Below, in pieces: positions 26,682 through 35,552 of a stretch of 60,538 bases of DNA; the stretch's first letter is position 1, and each line of letters begins with the position of its first letter. The notes below the pieces were generated by a model that was given only the letters and a program-made list of their open reading frames with translations, ran no database searches and was not told the DNA's origin. This DNA comes from a virus. The position numbers and the translations under genes were made by a program. The DNA is taken from the IMG/VR virus record IMGVR_UViG_3300034374_004534, positions 1-60,538 of that record. One strand, given 5' to 3'.

Positions 26682-26824
26682 AATTTATCTCTTTCTTTCA
26701 TTAGAGCCTGCAAGTTCTTTGGGTATGGCTTACCCTTCTTGTAGATCTCTGCGATCTTGCGAATGAGCTCTGCTCTACGAGTAGGGTTCTTGCTGCCCCT
26801 AAGGTATTTCTTGTTGATATTCAT
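26678..26824 (-). CDS. Small basic protein (48 aa)
   Basis: An ATG at 26824 overlaps the stop of the gene before it (ATGA), and the TGA overlaps the ATG of the gene after it (ATGA). The peptide has RRAELIRKIAEIYKKGKPYPKNLQALM, a compact basic helix-turn-helix-like pattern that occurs with DUF5872-type proteins. It is one of four tiny basic genes translated in a chain. A nucleic-acid-binding virion role is a guess. Confidence 0.6.
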   Translation of the reverse strand: MNINKKYLRGSKNPTRRAELIRKIAEIYKKGKPYPKNLQALMKERDKL

Positions 26825-27006
26825 GAGTGGTTGACGAGCTTGAACTTAGCCTTGGCAATTGCCTTATCGTGAGGCTTGTAGTCTCCCTTCATCAAGAAGT
26901 ATCTACCACCCTCCTGCATCCAATGGTACCCAGATGGAGGCGGTACCTCGACCGACTTCTGAGAGATCTTGAGCTTGCCCCCCTTGTTGTACTTAACGGT
27001 GTTCAT
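26821..27006 (-). CDS. Small KYxxGG-tagged protein (61 aa)
   Basis: The start is taken at the ATG 27006 (MNTVKYNKGGKLK) because it overlaps the upstream TGA as ATGA; two GTG codons upstream are not needed. The N-terminal KYNKGG tag is shared with other late proteins. The middle has PPPSGYHWMQEGGRYFLMKGDYKPHDKA, followed by a basic tail. Function unknown. It is the second of the four coupled small basic genes. Confidence 0.55.
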   Translation of the reverse strand: MNTVKYNKGGKLKISQKSVEVPPPSGYHWMQEGGRYFLMKGDYKPHDKAIAKAKFKLVNHS

Positions 27007-27314
27007 CACCACTTAACCTTATTGGCCCAGTAGGCTGCGCTCATCTTACCCTTGGCAATGTTCTTTGCGTGACGGGCCTTGAATGAAGCGCGTTTCTTTT
27101 TCATCTTGGAGCCCTCACCAGCCTTAGGCTTGCCCGCTGTCTTAGCACCCTGCTCCCCAAAGCGAATCAGCTTGACCTTGTCACCAACCTTAGCCAACAC
27201 GATGTGTGACTTCTTCGGGTGCTTGGGTGTACGCTTTGCTTTGTTGACACCAGCCAATCCATACTTCTTGAGCATGTTCTTGACTCTCTTCCCTACTGCG
27301 CTTGGAGATCCCAT
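27006..27314 (-). CDS. DUF5872-like basic protein (102 aa)
   Basis: Residues about 35-55 (SHIVLAKVGDKVKLIRFGEQG) and 75-102 (RASFKARHAKNIAKGKMSAAYWANKVKW) are close to the DUF5872-type domain found in many phages and large viruses. The protein is rich in Lys and Arg. The strong match makes the family likely, but its function is not established. It is the first gene of the small-basic cluster, with a -7 box 4 nt upstream of its ATG. Confidence 0.75.
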   Translation of the reverse strand: MGSPSAVGKRVKNMLKKYGLAGVNKAKRTPKHPKKSHIVLAKVGDKVKLIRFGEQGAKTAGKPKAGEGSKMKKKRASFKARHAKNIAKGKMSAAYWANKVKW

Positions 27315-27318
27315 GATG

Positions 27319-27326
27319 CAAATATA
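27319..27326 (-). promoter_or_regulatory. -7 promoter box TATATTTG, 4 nt before ATG
   Basis: A perfect box in the 12-bp gap upstream of the DUF5872-like gene. The 4-nt spacing predicts a leaderless transcript. No -33 at N18-N19. Confidence 0.6.
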
Positions 27327-27551
27327 TCAAATATCAGAAGAGTACTCCATTAGGTTCCCGTGGCGTAAGTCATCAAGCTTATCAGCGTCTGAGATAGAGT
27401 CATCTGTGTAGAACGATACCGACGGAATGTTGCCTGCTTTGGCCCACGTCACCGCTCCTGACTCGGTCTCGAAGTATTCTTCAATACCAGACATCCTGAT
27501 CACATACCCAGCCGTGATCTTGTTGCCAGTATCTGTTGCAGTCTTTGCCAT
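27327..27551 (-). CDS. Hypothetical small acidic protein (74 aa)
   Basis: A 74-aa protein, acidic, with GYVIRMSGIEEYFE and SVSFYTDDSISDADKL. No motif or membrane segment. It follows the lectin-fold fibre gene with a one-base overlap, so it may be an accessory to it. It ends 13 bp before the next gene's start, in the interval that holds the promoter of the small-basic cluster. Function is unknown. Confidence 0.4.
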   Translation of the reverse strand: MAKTATDTGNKITAGYVIRMSGIEEYFETESGAVTWAKAGNIPSVSFYTDDSISDADKLDDLRHGNLMEYSSDI

Positions 27552-28498
27552 TAGAATACAGAGTAGTGATTGTTTATATCTGTCATTACGTTCGCTCTAG
27601 TTGGCATCGTGTCAGACCAAATAATTAACTCGGATACGTAGCCTTGAAGTTGTGCGTTTCCGTTATCTGACCTCCTGCCAATAGCAGCCTTTAAGCTACC
27701 GTTATTGATAGTACCAGAGCTAGGGTAGCCTGTGTCTGTATCTGCTTTGTCACCGTTGAAATCAATATCACCTTCATAAGGTGAGGCAGAGACATAGGCG
27801 TTTATGATGTATTCATCATTGACAGATATTGTCGTGTTGCTGTCGCTCCTTCCAAGCTCTCCACCACTATATCTTGCAGAGATTCTAAGCTTGGATGACG
27901 CACCCAATACGCTAAGCTGAGTGACCTGAGTCGATGTTGAAGAAGACCACTGGCTAAATACTTGTTGTGCAGTGGTCACAGACTTAAACTCAGTAACTGC
28001 TGAGATAAGCAACTCATCACCGTTGTTAGAGACAAACGTATTCTCCAACCATCTTGCAGTAGAGCCAAAGTAAAAATCAAGCGCTGGGATTGAGTTGTCT
28101 GTGGTGGTAATTAGGTTTCCAGAACCGTCAACAATGTAGGGCCTTGACCCTGCCGTAGACTGAGTCATGTTGTTCCCGTTTCCAGATTGATCCAGCCAAG
28201 TCGAAATCCTGCCGTAGTTGCTGCCGCAGTGGGATGCAAGGGCTGCTGTGTCTAGGTTCCCACTCGAATCAAACCCAATAGTAGCGAAACCTCCTGATGA
28301 GTTTTCTACAACGATAGCCCCAGTAGCCGAAGAAGACAGCTTTCGAAGGCTGTAAGCAGCTACAGCCCCACTGTAAGTGTCCAAGAAGTAATCAACTGGA
28401 ACACTAGAACCAGACACCTTCGATATGCTGTCTTTAAGCACACCATCTACTTTGCTAAGACTAGTCCAAGAAACTCCAGAAAGCTTGTCTATGCTCAT
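27551..28498 (-). CDS. Lectin/arabinofuranosidase-fold fibre protein
   Basis: A 315-aa protein. The middle has FLDTYSGAVAAYSLRKL, then a nearby GFDSSGNLDTAAL and WLDQSGNGNNMTQS. This is the same order as the N-terminal part of the ArabFuran-catal/concanavalin-like domains that are common in Bacteroidota phage fibres. The C-terminus ends with GYVSELIIWSD, typical of LamG folds. A glycan-binding surface or receptor-binding role is likely. Whether it has catalytic activity cannot be told here. It overlaps the collagen-like gene by 4 nt. Confidence 0.65.
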   Translation of the reverse strand: MSIDKLSGVSWTSLSKVDGVLKDSISKVSGSSVPVDYFLDTYSGAVAAYSLRKLSSSATGAIVVENSSGGFATIGFDSSGNLDTAALASHCGSNYGRISTWLDQSGNGNNMTQSTAGSRPYIVDGSGNLITTTDNSIPALDFYFGSTARWLENTFVSNNGDELLISAVTEFKSVTTAQQVFSQWSSSTSTQVTQLSVLGASSKLRISARYSGGELGRSDSNTTISVNDEYIINAYVSASPYEGDIDFNGDKADTDTGYPSSGTINNGSLKAAIGRRSDNGNAQLQGYVSELIIWSDTMPTRANVMTDINNHYSVF

Positions 28499-29886
28499 GA
28501 CAACTCAACCCAGTCTTTAGACGGATCAAAGTAAATCTCTCTGGTGCCTGCGTTTGTGCAGTACCCTACAATCCTGACGACATCACCACTGCCTGAAGGT
28601 GCTGTGTTGGTAATCTCACCAGAAGTGCCTGAGACATACAGCACGTCTCCAGTTGTGAATCCAGCCCAGTCTCCATGACGAGCAAGACCCTTGATGAGGT
28701 ACTTGGGTGAGTCGTCTACAATCGCAATACCTAGCATACCTGTAGATGACGAAACAGCATCTGCATCAGTCTCCTCCCATTGCTGGGATGAGTCAAGATA
28801 GTAGAGCTTTCCCTGCTCTATGTCTCCGTCAACCCCAGCAGGTCCGCTACCGAAAGACACAATGTCTCCGTAGTACTGATCACTACTTGTGGGGGATGGT
28901 ATTTCTCTCTGACCTTTGATAGTCAAGGTACTGCCATCAAACACAAGGGAGTTTTCAGCAGTCAAGGCAGAGGTGCCGTTGCCAGTAATGACGCTGTTTG
29001 ATGTGAAGGAGGTTGCACCCGTACCCCCTCTAGTGACGGGAAGCGTTCCTGCAGAGAGATCTGAAGCGCTGCCGCTAGTAGCTACATCTGCTAGAGTAGT
29101 AGGCGTGGCTACGCCAGATGCATTGCCGATCCAAGCTTGACCGTCGGGAATGTTGGGTACATCGTTAGCCCTTCCAGCACCCATAATGATGCCAGAGATC
29201 TTGTTGCCACTCGTGTTTACCTTGATGATAATCCCAAGGTTTTGAATAGCATTTGTGCCAGTCGGCTTGGTTGTGGTCCAGCCACCAGAAGCACCTAAGT
29301 AAACAGTCTGACCCTCTGAGTAGATAGAGGCGTCAGGAACGTCTACGTTGTTGATAAAACCAATAGCAATACCCAACCCCTCACCATCGTCAGCGAGGTC
29401 TTGATCTAAGACAAAATGAGCTGGATAGTTCGTGGCTGCATCTGCAGCAATAACCTCGGCTTGATTCCCGACAGAGCCCGTAACGTGGACAGGAGTTCCC
29501 TTTGCAAGCGGGCCTCCGCTTACGTTCTTTACGTTTTCAGAAATAGTCTTCGGGTAACCAAAAGAAACTGTACCTGCACCGTCTGTGGTGAGGACCTGTC
29601 CATCATCACCGTCATCAGAAGGCAAAGTGTACGCACTCCACTTTAAGTTGTAGTCAGTGGCCCCGTCTTTTTGAAGGAACTCATTGTTGGATCCGCCAGA
29701 GATAACGCCTACGCCAGCAACACCCTGAGAGCCCTGAGGTCCAGCAGCACCAGTATCACCCTTCGCACCCTTGGAGGTTACAGCAACAGGGCTAGAAGCA
29801 ACACTGTTTACAGTAACCGCCGTCGAAGCAGATACATTGACGTCTACAGAAGTAGAGTCTTGAACCGTTACTGTAATGTCACTCAT
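28495..29886 (-). CDS. Collagen-like fibre protein (463 aa)
   Basis: After a short beta N-terminus there is a Gly-X-Y stretch (about residues 39-60, KGAKGDTGAAGPQGSQ) that should form a trimeric collagen-like segment. The rest is repetitive beta with DGDDGQVLTTDGAG and GDVLYVSGTSG strands, as in phage fibre shafts and knobs. Such proteins form trimers on heads or tails. The one-base coupling to the 145-aa adaptor gene upstream suggests an adaptor-fibre pair. Confidence 0.65.
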   Translation of the reverse strand: MSDITVTVQDSTSVDVNVSASTAVTVNSVASSPVAVTSKGAKGDTGAAGPQGSQGVAGVGVISGGSNNEFLQKDGATDYNLKWSAYTLPSDDGDDGQVLTTDGAGTVSFGYPKTISENVKNVSGGPLAKGTPVHVTGSVGNQAEVIAADAATNYPAHFVLDQDLADDGEGLGIAIGFINNVDVPDASIYSEGQTVYLGASGGWTTTKPTGTNAIQNLGIIIKVNTSGNKISGIIMGAGRANDVPNIPDGQAWIGNASGVATPTTLADVATSGSASDLSAGTLPVTRGGTGATSFTSNSVITGNGTSALTAENSLVFDGSTLTIKGQREIPSPTSSDQYYGDIVSFGSGPAGVDGDIEQGKLYYLDSSQQWEETDADAVSSSTGMLGIAIVDDSPKYLIKGLARHGDWAGFTTGDVLYVSGTSGEITNTAPSGSGDVVRIVGYCTNAGTREIYFDPSKDWVELS

Positions 29887-30323
29887 TACGCATCGATGGC
29901 TTCAGAGATGTCCTCGTTCACCACAAACGAACCAAACAGGATTGTCTTGTGGATATCCAATCCGCCAGTAGTGCTTGGCTTGATGTACTGGATGTCGTAA
30001 GAGTACTTACCCGAAGCAATGGACCGCATCGTCAAAGCCGAAGCCTGAATGGTTGCGTTACCGCTGTCATCCACAGAAACTGGTTCAAAGTTGTTGGCAG
30101 CCTTGACACCCACGTCCGATGTGCCGAGGATGAGTCCACCCTTACCAGTTTCGTTAGGCAAGAGGTTCTCTCTCACCTGAACAATGAATCGGTAGTTGTC
30201 GGTAGCCAAAGGGAGTGCCGTACCCGCAGAGTCCTTGAGAGTGACTGTGAGCGTGAAGGTGTCACCACGCTTGCACGTGATGTCCAGTCTAGTAGATTCG
30301 TCGAGGTTTACTTTACTCGCCAT
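29886..30323 (-). CDS. Ig-like fibre adaptor (BppU-like N-terminal fold)
   Basis: A 145-aa protein. The pattern RGDTFTLTVTLKDSAGTALPL near residue 20 is that of small Ig-like domains seen in baseplate-upper or head-fibre adaptors: a beta strand with 'RGDTF', then 'l.d..G..l.l', then paired strands. It is placed between the portal and the collagen-like fibre and has TAATG coupling on both sides. A likely role is attaching the fibre to the virion. Confidence 0.55.
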   Translation of the reverse strand: MASKVNLDESTRLDITCKRGDTFTLTVTLKDSAGTALPLATDNYRFIVQVRENLLPNETGKGGLILGTSDVGVKAANNFEPVSVDDSGNATIQASALTMRSIASGKYSYDIQYIKPSTTGGLDIHKTILFGSFVVNEDISEAIDA

Positions 30324-32758
30324 TATTCAAACATATTTGTAAATGGTTGGGGCTCTCCTTGGATTTCTCCACGGTTGCCCTTGCGCTGTGAGATAAGCTG
30401 AGACTGCTTAACTGCTTGCTTATCAACACGTTCGTCCTTGCGATCCTCCTTGAGGACCTCCAGCTTTTCTTTAAACTCCTGCTCCTCTGTGCGGAATCCG
30501 AGAGTAGCCTGTGCTCTGATCATTTCGATCTGCTTGCGCATCTCGTGCTCCATCTGCATGCGCTGCAACTCCAACTGACTCTTCATCTGCTCCATCTGCA
30601 TATCGATCTCTGCTTTCATCTGCATCTCCTGCTGCTTGGCCTGAGATGCTGCTTGAGCTGACTGCTGAGCCACCTGAGCCTGCATAGCTGAGTTCTGCTG
30701 AGAGATCTCTTGCATGCGCTTCATGCGCTTGTTGCGACGAACCACGAGGAGTCTTTCCGCTTGATTGATGTCACGCATGTTTCGGATAGCAATGGCATCC
30801 TCGATATCCAACTCCTTCTGACCCAAGGCCATCTGGATGTTCTGCTCAAGGTACATGCGGTCCTTATCCTCCATGTCCTTAACTACCTGAACACCAAAGT
30901 TGTACATAGGTAGATCACCGAAGCTGCTGAGGACCTTCATGTTGGTCTCACCGATAGCGTTGGTGTAGGCTTTGTAGATAGGAGTTTCTTGAGGAAGGAT
31001 CTGCAGACACTTGACGATGTCTTCGCAAACCTTCTTGTAGATGACCATGGCTGCATTGGTGATGTCGTAGATGGCGTTGTTGCCAGCCGCGATGGCGTTC
31101 TGCTGAACACCCACCAACGTATCTCCCTTAGGAGTAGATGCATCCATCATCTCATTGATTCCCGTCACGTCGCGGATCATGCGGAGGTAGTGGTTGTACA
31201 AACTCACCAACTCGTTGATGTTGCGAATGTGGTTGTCAATGGTTCTGACAGGTGGGTTCTGAAATCCTCCCTCTGGGTTCTTGCTTCTGTAGTAGAAGAC
31301 ACCAGTCTGCTCGTAGATGTCGTGCAGCTCCAATGGCTGAAGCTCACCACCCTTACCGAGCTGGACATTCTCCAGTCCCTCGATGTCAATAATCAGTCCA
31401 TCAGGCTTCGCCTTGGCAAGTGCCTGCTGAAGCTTGAGGTGGGTGATCTGCAACATGTCCGCAAAGCCAACGCATCCGTCAATCAATGACTTAGGAATCA
31501 TACGTCTGATGTTCGTGGCGATGCACGAGTAAGACATACGAGCCTTAGAGATGTCGTGGATGTTCTTTGGGACGTTGCTCTTCATTCCGTAGTCGAAGAG
31601 CTTGTCGCAACCCATGATGTAGGAACCACCGTAGATGGTTTGAATCTCAAGCTTGTGAGGCTTGCGTGAGAACACGGAGTTCTTCTTCTCCTTGTAGTTA
31701 AATCCTTCGTAGAAGAAACCGCTGTTACCGTACTGATTCTCTTTCTCTTCGAAGTAGATGCAGTCAGTGGACACAAACTCAAAGTCCAAGATGTCAACCA
31801 TGAACTCATCGTAACCATACATGGTTCTGTTCAGGCTACGGTCGTACTGGGTGTCGTTGAGCTTTGACTTGTCGTACCCGTTCTGGTTTGCCACGGTGGT
31901 GGCGATTTTCTTGAAGTCCTCTTCTGTGAGCTGACCCCCAGCCAATCGCTTCAACTCGCTGATGCTCACGCGCTTAACGTGGCCAGCGTAGTTCAAGTCA
32001 TTCATACCGGGATCTTCGGTGTAGCTGTGGACGAAGTTGATTGGATCCACATACTCCTCCTTGATCCCGTAGCTTGGGTCGTTGCTTCTCTTGACGACGC
32101 CCATCCCCAGAGCGACGAGGTCATTAACGACCCTCCTGAAGATGCCGTCGTTGAAGTTGCTCCAAGACAAAGTCAGGTTCGTTCCAATCTGTGCAGCAAT
32201 CTCTGCATCAGTCTTCACGTTGGTTTCCAAGAAGATTTCAGCCTCCTCAAGAGTCTCTGGCAAAGTCTCTGGGTCATCACCCAGCACGAGCCCTCCAGTC
32301 ATCTCCTTAAGCTTCAAAAGCTCTTCACGGAGCATGACCTGATTCTTTACCCTGTTCTTCTCCTTTTGCTTCTCTGATGAAGAGATAGGATCAATCGCCT
32401 CAAGGTTAGGATACGGATCTCTTGACAGAATCTTGTTTGAGACAATCTTGGCGAACTTAGGGAGGATTGGGACAGGGGTGTAATCGAGGTTGACCAAACT
32501 GCCATCAGCATTGTTTGGATCGAGGTTGGTCAGGATCTGCTTGTAGATAGTTGTATCCTGAGTACCGTTGGCGTACTCCCTGTTACGCTCAAATGTTTTG
32601 TTTCGCTGTCTGATCAGAGAGTTCTGATTGGTCAGGCTTCCCCACTGGCTCTCGATAGCCTTGGCGTAGTTCGCGCCGTAAGCCTCTGAAGATTTTTCTT
32701 GTTGAGAAGCTAGCGGATCGGGGAAGTTGCTAGACTTCTTGTTACCATATGACTGCAT
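30323..32758 (-). CDS. Portal protein
   Basis: An 811-aa protein directly after TerL. The body has an alpha/beta portal layout: PILPKFAKIVSNKIL, MGVVKRSNDPSYG, and VDPINFVHSYT near residues 220-240. Residues about 680-800 are a Gln/Met-rich coiled coil with a basic end, longer than in many portals and like crAss-like ones. It forms the dodecameric DNA gate. It starts with TAATG directly after a 4-codon mini-ORF (see findings), behind a TATATTTG box. Confidence 0.85.
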   Translation of the reverse strand: MQSYGNKKSSNFPDPLASQQEKSSEAYGANYAKAIESQWGSLTNQNSLIRQRNKTFERNREYANGTQDTTIYKQILTNLDPNNADGSLVNLDYTPVPILPKFAKIVSNKILSRDPYPNLEAIDPISSSEKQKEKNRVKNQVMLREELLKLKEMTGGLVLGDDPETLPETLEEAEIFLETNVKTDAEIAAQIGTNLTLSWSNFNDGIFRRVVNDLVALGMGVVKRSNDPSYGIKEEYVDPINFVHSYTEDPGMNDLNYAGHVKRVSISELKRLAGGQLTEEDFKKIATTVANQNGYDKSKLNDTQYDRSLNRTMYGYDEFMVDILDFEFVSTDCIYFEEKENQYGNSGFFYEGFNYKEKKNSVFSRKPHKLEIQTIYGGSYIMGCDKLFDYGMKSNVPKNIHDISKARMSYSCIATNIRRMIPKSLIDGCVGFADMLQITHLKLQQALAKAKPDGLIIDIEGLENVQLGKGGELQPLELHDIYEQTGVFYYRSKNPEGGFQNPPVRTIDNHIRNINELVSLYNHYLRMIRDVTGINEMMDASTPKGDTLVGVQQNAIAAGNNAIYDITNAAMVIYKKVCEDIVKCLQILPQETPIYKAYTNAIGETNMKVLSSFGDLPMYNFGVQVVKDMEDKDRMYLEQNIQMALGQKELDIEDAIAIRNMRDINQAERLLVVRRNKRMKRMQEISQQNSAMQAQVAQQSAQAASQAKQQEMQMKAEIDMQMEQMKSQLELQRMQMEHEMRKQIEMIRAQATLGFRTEEQEFKEKLEVLKEDRKDERVDKQAVKQSQLISQRKGNRGEIQGEPQPFTNMFE

Positions 32759-32778
32759 TACTGTGGGCGCATTTTGTG

Positions 32779-32786
32779 CAAATATA
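32779..32786 (-). promoter_or_regulatory. -7 promoter box TATATTTG upstream of portal
   Basis: A perfect box between TerL and the portal gene, 20 nt from the portal ATG. A 4-codon ORF (ATG at 32772) starts 6 nt after the box and ends with a TAATG overlapping the portal start. Confidence 0.6.
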
Positions 32787-32791
32787 AGAAA

Positions 32792-34915
32792 TTACCCGAT
32801 GGGCTTATATCGCCTAAAGAACTTGGCCTCAGTCAGGTTAGACTCCTTCTTTTTTTGTTTAATTTTCTGGGCAGCAAGGAGGCATAGACCAGAACTAATA
32901 GAAAGGTCAAACTTGGTTCTGTTGTCGATCTTAAAACCAATCCAGTCCTCCAGCGTTGCATTGAAGTACATCTTCCCGTAATCTCCAGTATCCCTGTTGA
33001 TGCCTACGTAGTCGTGGATGTAGGCTTCGATTGCATGAGCATGAGCCTGAATAACCTCCTGAGAGTTAGAAGGTATACCCTTGGTCTTCACGTTCACTTT
33101 AGCGTTGGGGGCGGAAAGATGTCTTGGGCGATTCATTAAGTAACCGTCGTAACCTCTTGACTCAAAGTATCTTGCGATACCGTACTTGTTGTTCTCGATC
33201 AAGAGAGGGTACCCATAGAAGACCGCTGCCATGAGGCAGTCCTCGTAGAAGATCTTAGCTAAAGGTGGACGGGACGCATACTCCACTACAAACATGTTCG
33301 ATGGATGCTCCATGTGAAACTTGTTGTAGAGATGTAGCGCACCCTTAGACCCCCGTCCGTCGACGGTGGCATCGAGGTCATAAGAGTCAACCCCGCCTAC
33401 CCCCAGCTCTGCATTGGGTGGAATACGTTTGTTTCTTTCGAACTTCTTCTGGTTCCTCAGCTCTTCGGGTGGCATCCATGCAACTCGAAACCTGCCTTGG
33501 GGGTCAGGCTTGAAGACCACTTGGGTGTCCTGAACGCCGTTCTTCCATACGAAGTTACCCCTGACTACAGGGTTGGGGAACAGGTCGTCGTTGTACTGAA
33601 CCTGCTCATAGATCTTGCCGATGTTGAAGAGACTACCTTCGATACTGTCACGGAAAGCCTCGTCAGTGGTGAAGGGGAACTGCCTCGTTATCTCATTGAG
33701 TTCCGAAGGATCATCCTTAAGACTCTCTCTTTCATTCTTGAGAAAGGTCTTCGCACCCATAAAAACAGAATCGCCGTCAAGCCCATCCACCACAACAGGA
33801 GGGTCGTCAACAATGGGTCTACCGTAAACATCGAAAAATCCTTCTAATGATTCGTACGAAGGTATAAAAAGTCGGTACAGTCCAGATCGGGTTCTACCAT
33901 TTGCGTTTCTCTGGGTAGGGTCGGAGTCAGCCCACAAGTCCTTGTACTCCTTGCCACCCTTATCCATAGGATTCACGGTGCTACCAACCAGAGCCTTGCC
34001 TACAATCTTGCGTCCAACGATGAGACACGTACGCTGGATCCTCCAAGCGTCACGGATGTCTGTTGGCTTCTCCCACTTGCCCGCCTCATCGAGATACAAG
34101 ATGTGAAGCTTCTCACCGTCGTATGCGTTGTTAGTGGTATTCTTCCAGTTGATGACCGTGTTCAGGGCTTCTCCCGAGAGAGAAGTTTTATTGTTCTTCG
34201 TAATACGTTTTGAAGGCTCTCTAAAAGCGAGCTCCATCCTTGGGTTGGTTGTACCATCTTGAATTGGTTTAAAGAAGAACGGGTAGTGACGGAACATTTG
34301 AACCACCTTCTTCATGAAGATGTTCTCCTGAGCATCCTTACCCGTCTTGGATTGAATACCTAACAGCTTGTCCTTGACCTGTGTGGCCTCATCTAGAAGC
34401 ACAGACGAGCAGATATTCGTATACCCGCTACGCCTGCACTTCGTGTAGAGCTGCCCGATACATCGGGAGTCCGCCTCACACGCTGCCATATGTATGAAAA
34501 TATCTCTCTGAAAGGACAGGAAGCTAGGATAACCAATATCCAGCTTCGTCCATTGAAGCATCATGTAGTGACGCCCCGTAATGTATGTAGGCTCACCGTC
34601 ATTAAAAAACCAAAAGCCCTCACGCCGACGGCGAAACTCCTCCTCGATATACGGAGAAAACCTTTGTCTGAACTCCCTAGGCATCTCGCTCCACTCATCC
34701 ATAGAACGAACCCTAGACAACTCCTCGGGCATAGACCGCCTCTTCCACATTTGCATGTCGACTGACTCTCCATATCCCGCAATCTCCTCTTCGGGAGGCT
34801 GAGCGGGAAGAACAATGACCAGCCCACCGAGCTCGATAACGTCACCCTGTGTGCCCTTGGGACAAATTGAGATAGCAAGGTCCTCATACTCTTCTATGTT
34901 GACGAGAGACCCCAT
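32792..34915 (-). CDS. terL: Terminase large subunit
   Basis: A 707-aa protein. The N-terminal ATPase has a deviant Walker A around residues 159-167 (KCRRSGYTN) and a Walker B at 271-277 (HILYLDE). The C-terminal RNase-H-like nuclease begins near 507 with GGVDSYDLD (Asp510 and Asp513 are likely metal ligands). The sequence ends basic. The R-rich Walker A and the overall length match TerL of crAss-like and related Bacteroidota podoviruses. It cuts and packages DNA into the head. The Zn-ribbon gene lies just upstream with a one-base overlap. Confidence 0.9.
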   Translation of the reverse strand: MGSLVNIEEYEDLAISICPKGTQGDVIELGGLVIVLPAQPPEEEIAGYGESVDMQMWKRRSMPEELSRVRSMDEWSEMPREFRQRFSPYIEEEFRRRREGFWFFNDGEPTYITGRHYMMLQWTKLDIGYPSFLSFQRDIFIHMAACEADSRCIGQLYTKCRRSGYTNICSSVLLDEATQVKDKLLGIQSKTGKDAQENIFMKKVVQMFRHYPFFFKPIQDGTTNPRMELAFREPSKRITKNNKTSLSGEALNTVINWKNTTNNAYDGEKLHILYLDEAGKWEKPTDIRDAWRIQRTCLIVGRKIVGKALVGSTVNPMDKGGKEYKDLWADSDPTQRNANGRTRSGLYRLFIPSYESLEGFFDVYGRPIVDDPPVVVDGLDGDSVFMGAKTFLKNERESLKDDPSELNEITRQFPFTTDEAFRDSIEGSLFNIGKIYEQVQYNDDLFPNPVVRGNFVWKNGVQDTQVVFKPDPQGRFRVAWMPPEELRNQKKFERNKRIPPNAELGVGGVDSYDLDATVDGRGSKGALHLYNKFHMEHPSNMFVVEYASRPPLAKIFYEDCLMAAVFYGYPLLIENNKYGIARYFESRGYDGYLMNRPRHLSAPNAKVNVKTKGIPSNSQEVIQAHAHAIEAYIHDYVGINRDTGDYGKMYFNATLEDWIGFKIDNRTKFDLSISSGLCLLAAQKIKQKKKESNLTEAKFFRRYKPIG

Positions 34916-35097
34916 CAGAATACCTGACCGTACCGATTGCTTCGGAAACTTGGTGCACCAGACTTAGGGTCTTTGAGGTCCATGTATTTGCCGCATAGGC
35001 ATTGGATGTCATGCTTAGCAGATCCGTCGATGATCTTGATGGATACGCCGCTCCTACTCTCTTCGTGGTCGCAGCATTTGCAGATGTAATCAGCCAT
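34915..35097 (-). CDS. Small zinc-ribbon-like protein (60 aa)
   Basis: The protein has CKCC near residue 6 and CLCG near residue 33, two CxxC pairs that can bind one zinc ion. A short disordered C-terminus (SGAPSFRSNR) follows. It is coupled to TerL by a stop/start overlap and follows the tRNA gene. Small ribbon proteins near TerL may assist packaging or DNA binding; the role here is not known. Confidence 0.55.
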   Translation of the reverse strand: MADYICKCCDHEESRSGVSIKIIDGSAKHDIQCLCGKYMDLKDPKSGAPSFRSNRYGQVF

Positions 35098-35115
35098 GAT
35101 TGTTTATTTAATTTG

Positions 35116-35189
35116 TACGCGAGGAGGGAATCGAACCCCCAGCCTACACTTTAGAAGAGTGTTGCTCTATCCAGTTGAGCTACTCGCGC
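35116..35189 (-). tRNA. tRNA-Arg (anticodon TCT)
   Basis: Seven-bp acceptor (one G-T pair), D-arm with GCTC/GAGC, 5-bp anticodon stem ACACT/AGTGT with loop CTTCTAA, and T-arm GGGGG-TTCGATT-CCCTC all fit a class I tRNA of 74 nt. The anticodon TCT (35155-35153) reads AGA and AGG. The 3' CCA is not encoded (CAA follows). It lies just downstream of an HNH endonuclease gene. Confidence 0.93.
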
Positions 35190-35195
35190 GTTCTG

Positions 35196-35552
35196 TTATT
35201 TGTTTCTTCTCTCGTGTGTCTTTAATCTGTGGCAGTTGGCGCACCTAACTTCGCATTTTCTGATCTCTTCTTTTATTGTAGTCAGTCCATAAGACTGATT
35301 CACCATGTCAGCTATGTTGTTGATCTTGTCTCCCCTTACGTGATCAAACTCAAGGATAATTGGATTGTTTACTCCGCAGTCAACACAACCGTACATTCTC
35401 TTTACTCTGCTGACAAACTCCCTAGACCATTTGCGCTGGTTCCTATTGAATGCCTTAGCCTTATCCTTGTAAGCTTTCTTATGCTTTTGATAATGCTTCT
35501 TTTGGTACTCTCTGTTGTAGCGCCTACGAGCTTCGGGGTCTTTCAGTGGCAT
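35196..35552 (-). CDS. HNH endonuclease
   Basis: A 118-aa protein with a Lys/Arg-rich N-terminus (about residues 1-50). The HNH core has CVDCG (about 61-65), LEFDHVRGDK (about 72-81) and CANCHRLKTHE (about 104-114): two CxxC pairs and the catalytic-type D-H followed by N and H. Such small HNH enzymes are homing or host-attack nucleases and sometimes act in packaging beside terminases. Six bp separate it from the tRNA. The packaging role here is only an option. Confidence 0.82.
   Translation of the reverse strand: MPLKDPEARRRYNREYQKKHYQKHKKAYKDKAKAFNRNQRKWSREFVSRVKRMYGCVDCGVNNPIILEFDHVRGDKINNIADMVNQSYGLTTIKEEIRKCEVRCANCHRLKTHERRNK

Noticed and set aside
27007-27012. GTG start for the 61-aa protein
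   Set aside because: The ATG at 27006 gives the ATGA overlap seen throughout this gene chain; the GTG codons add only two residues and have no coupling.
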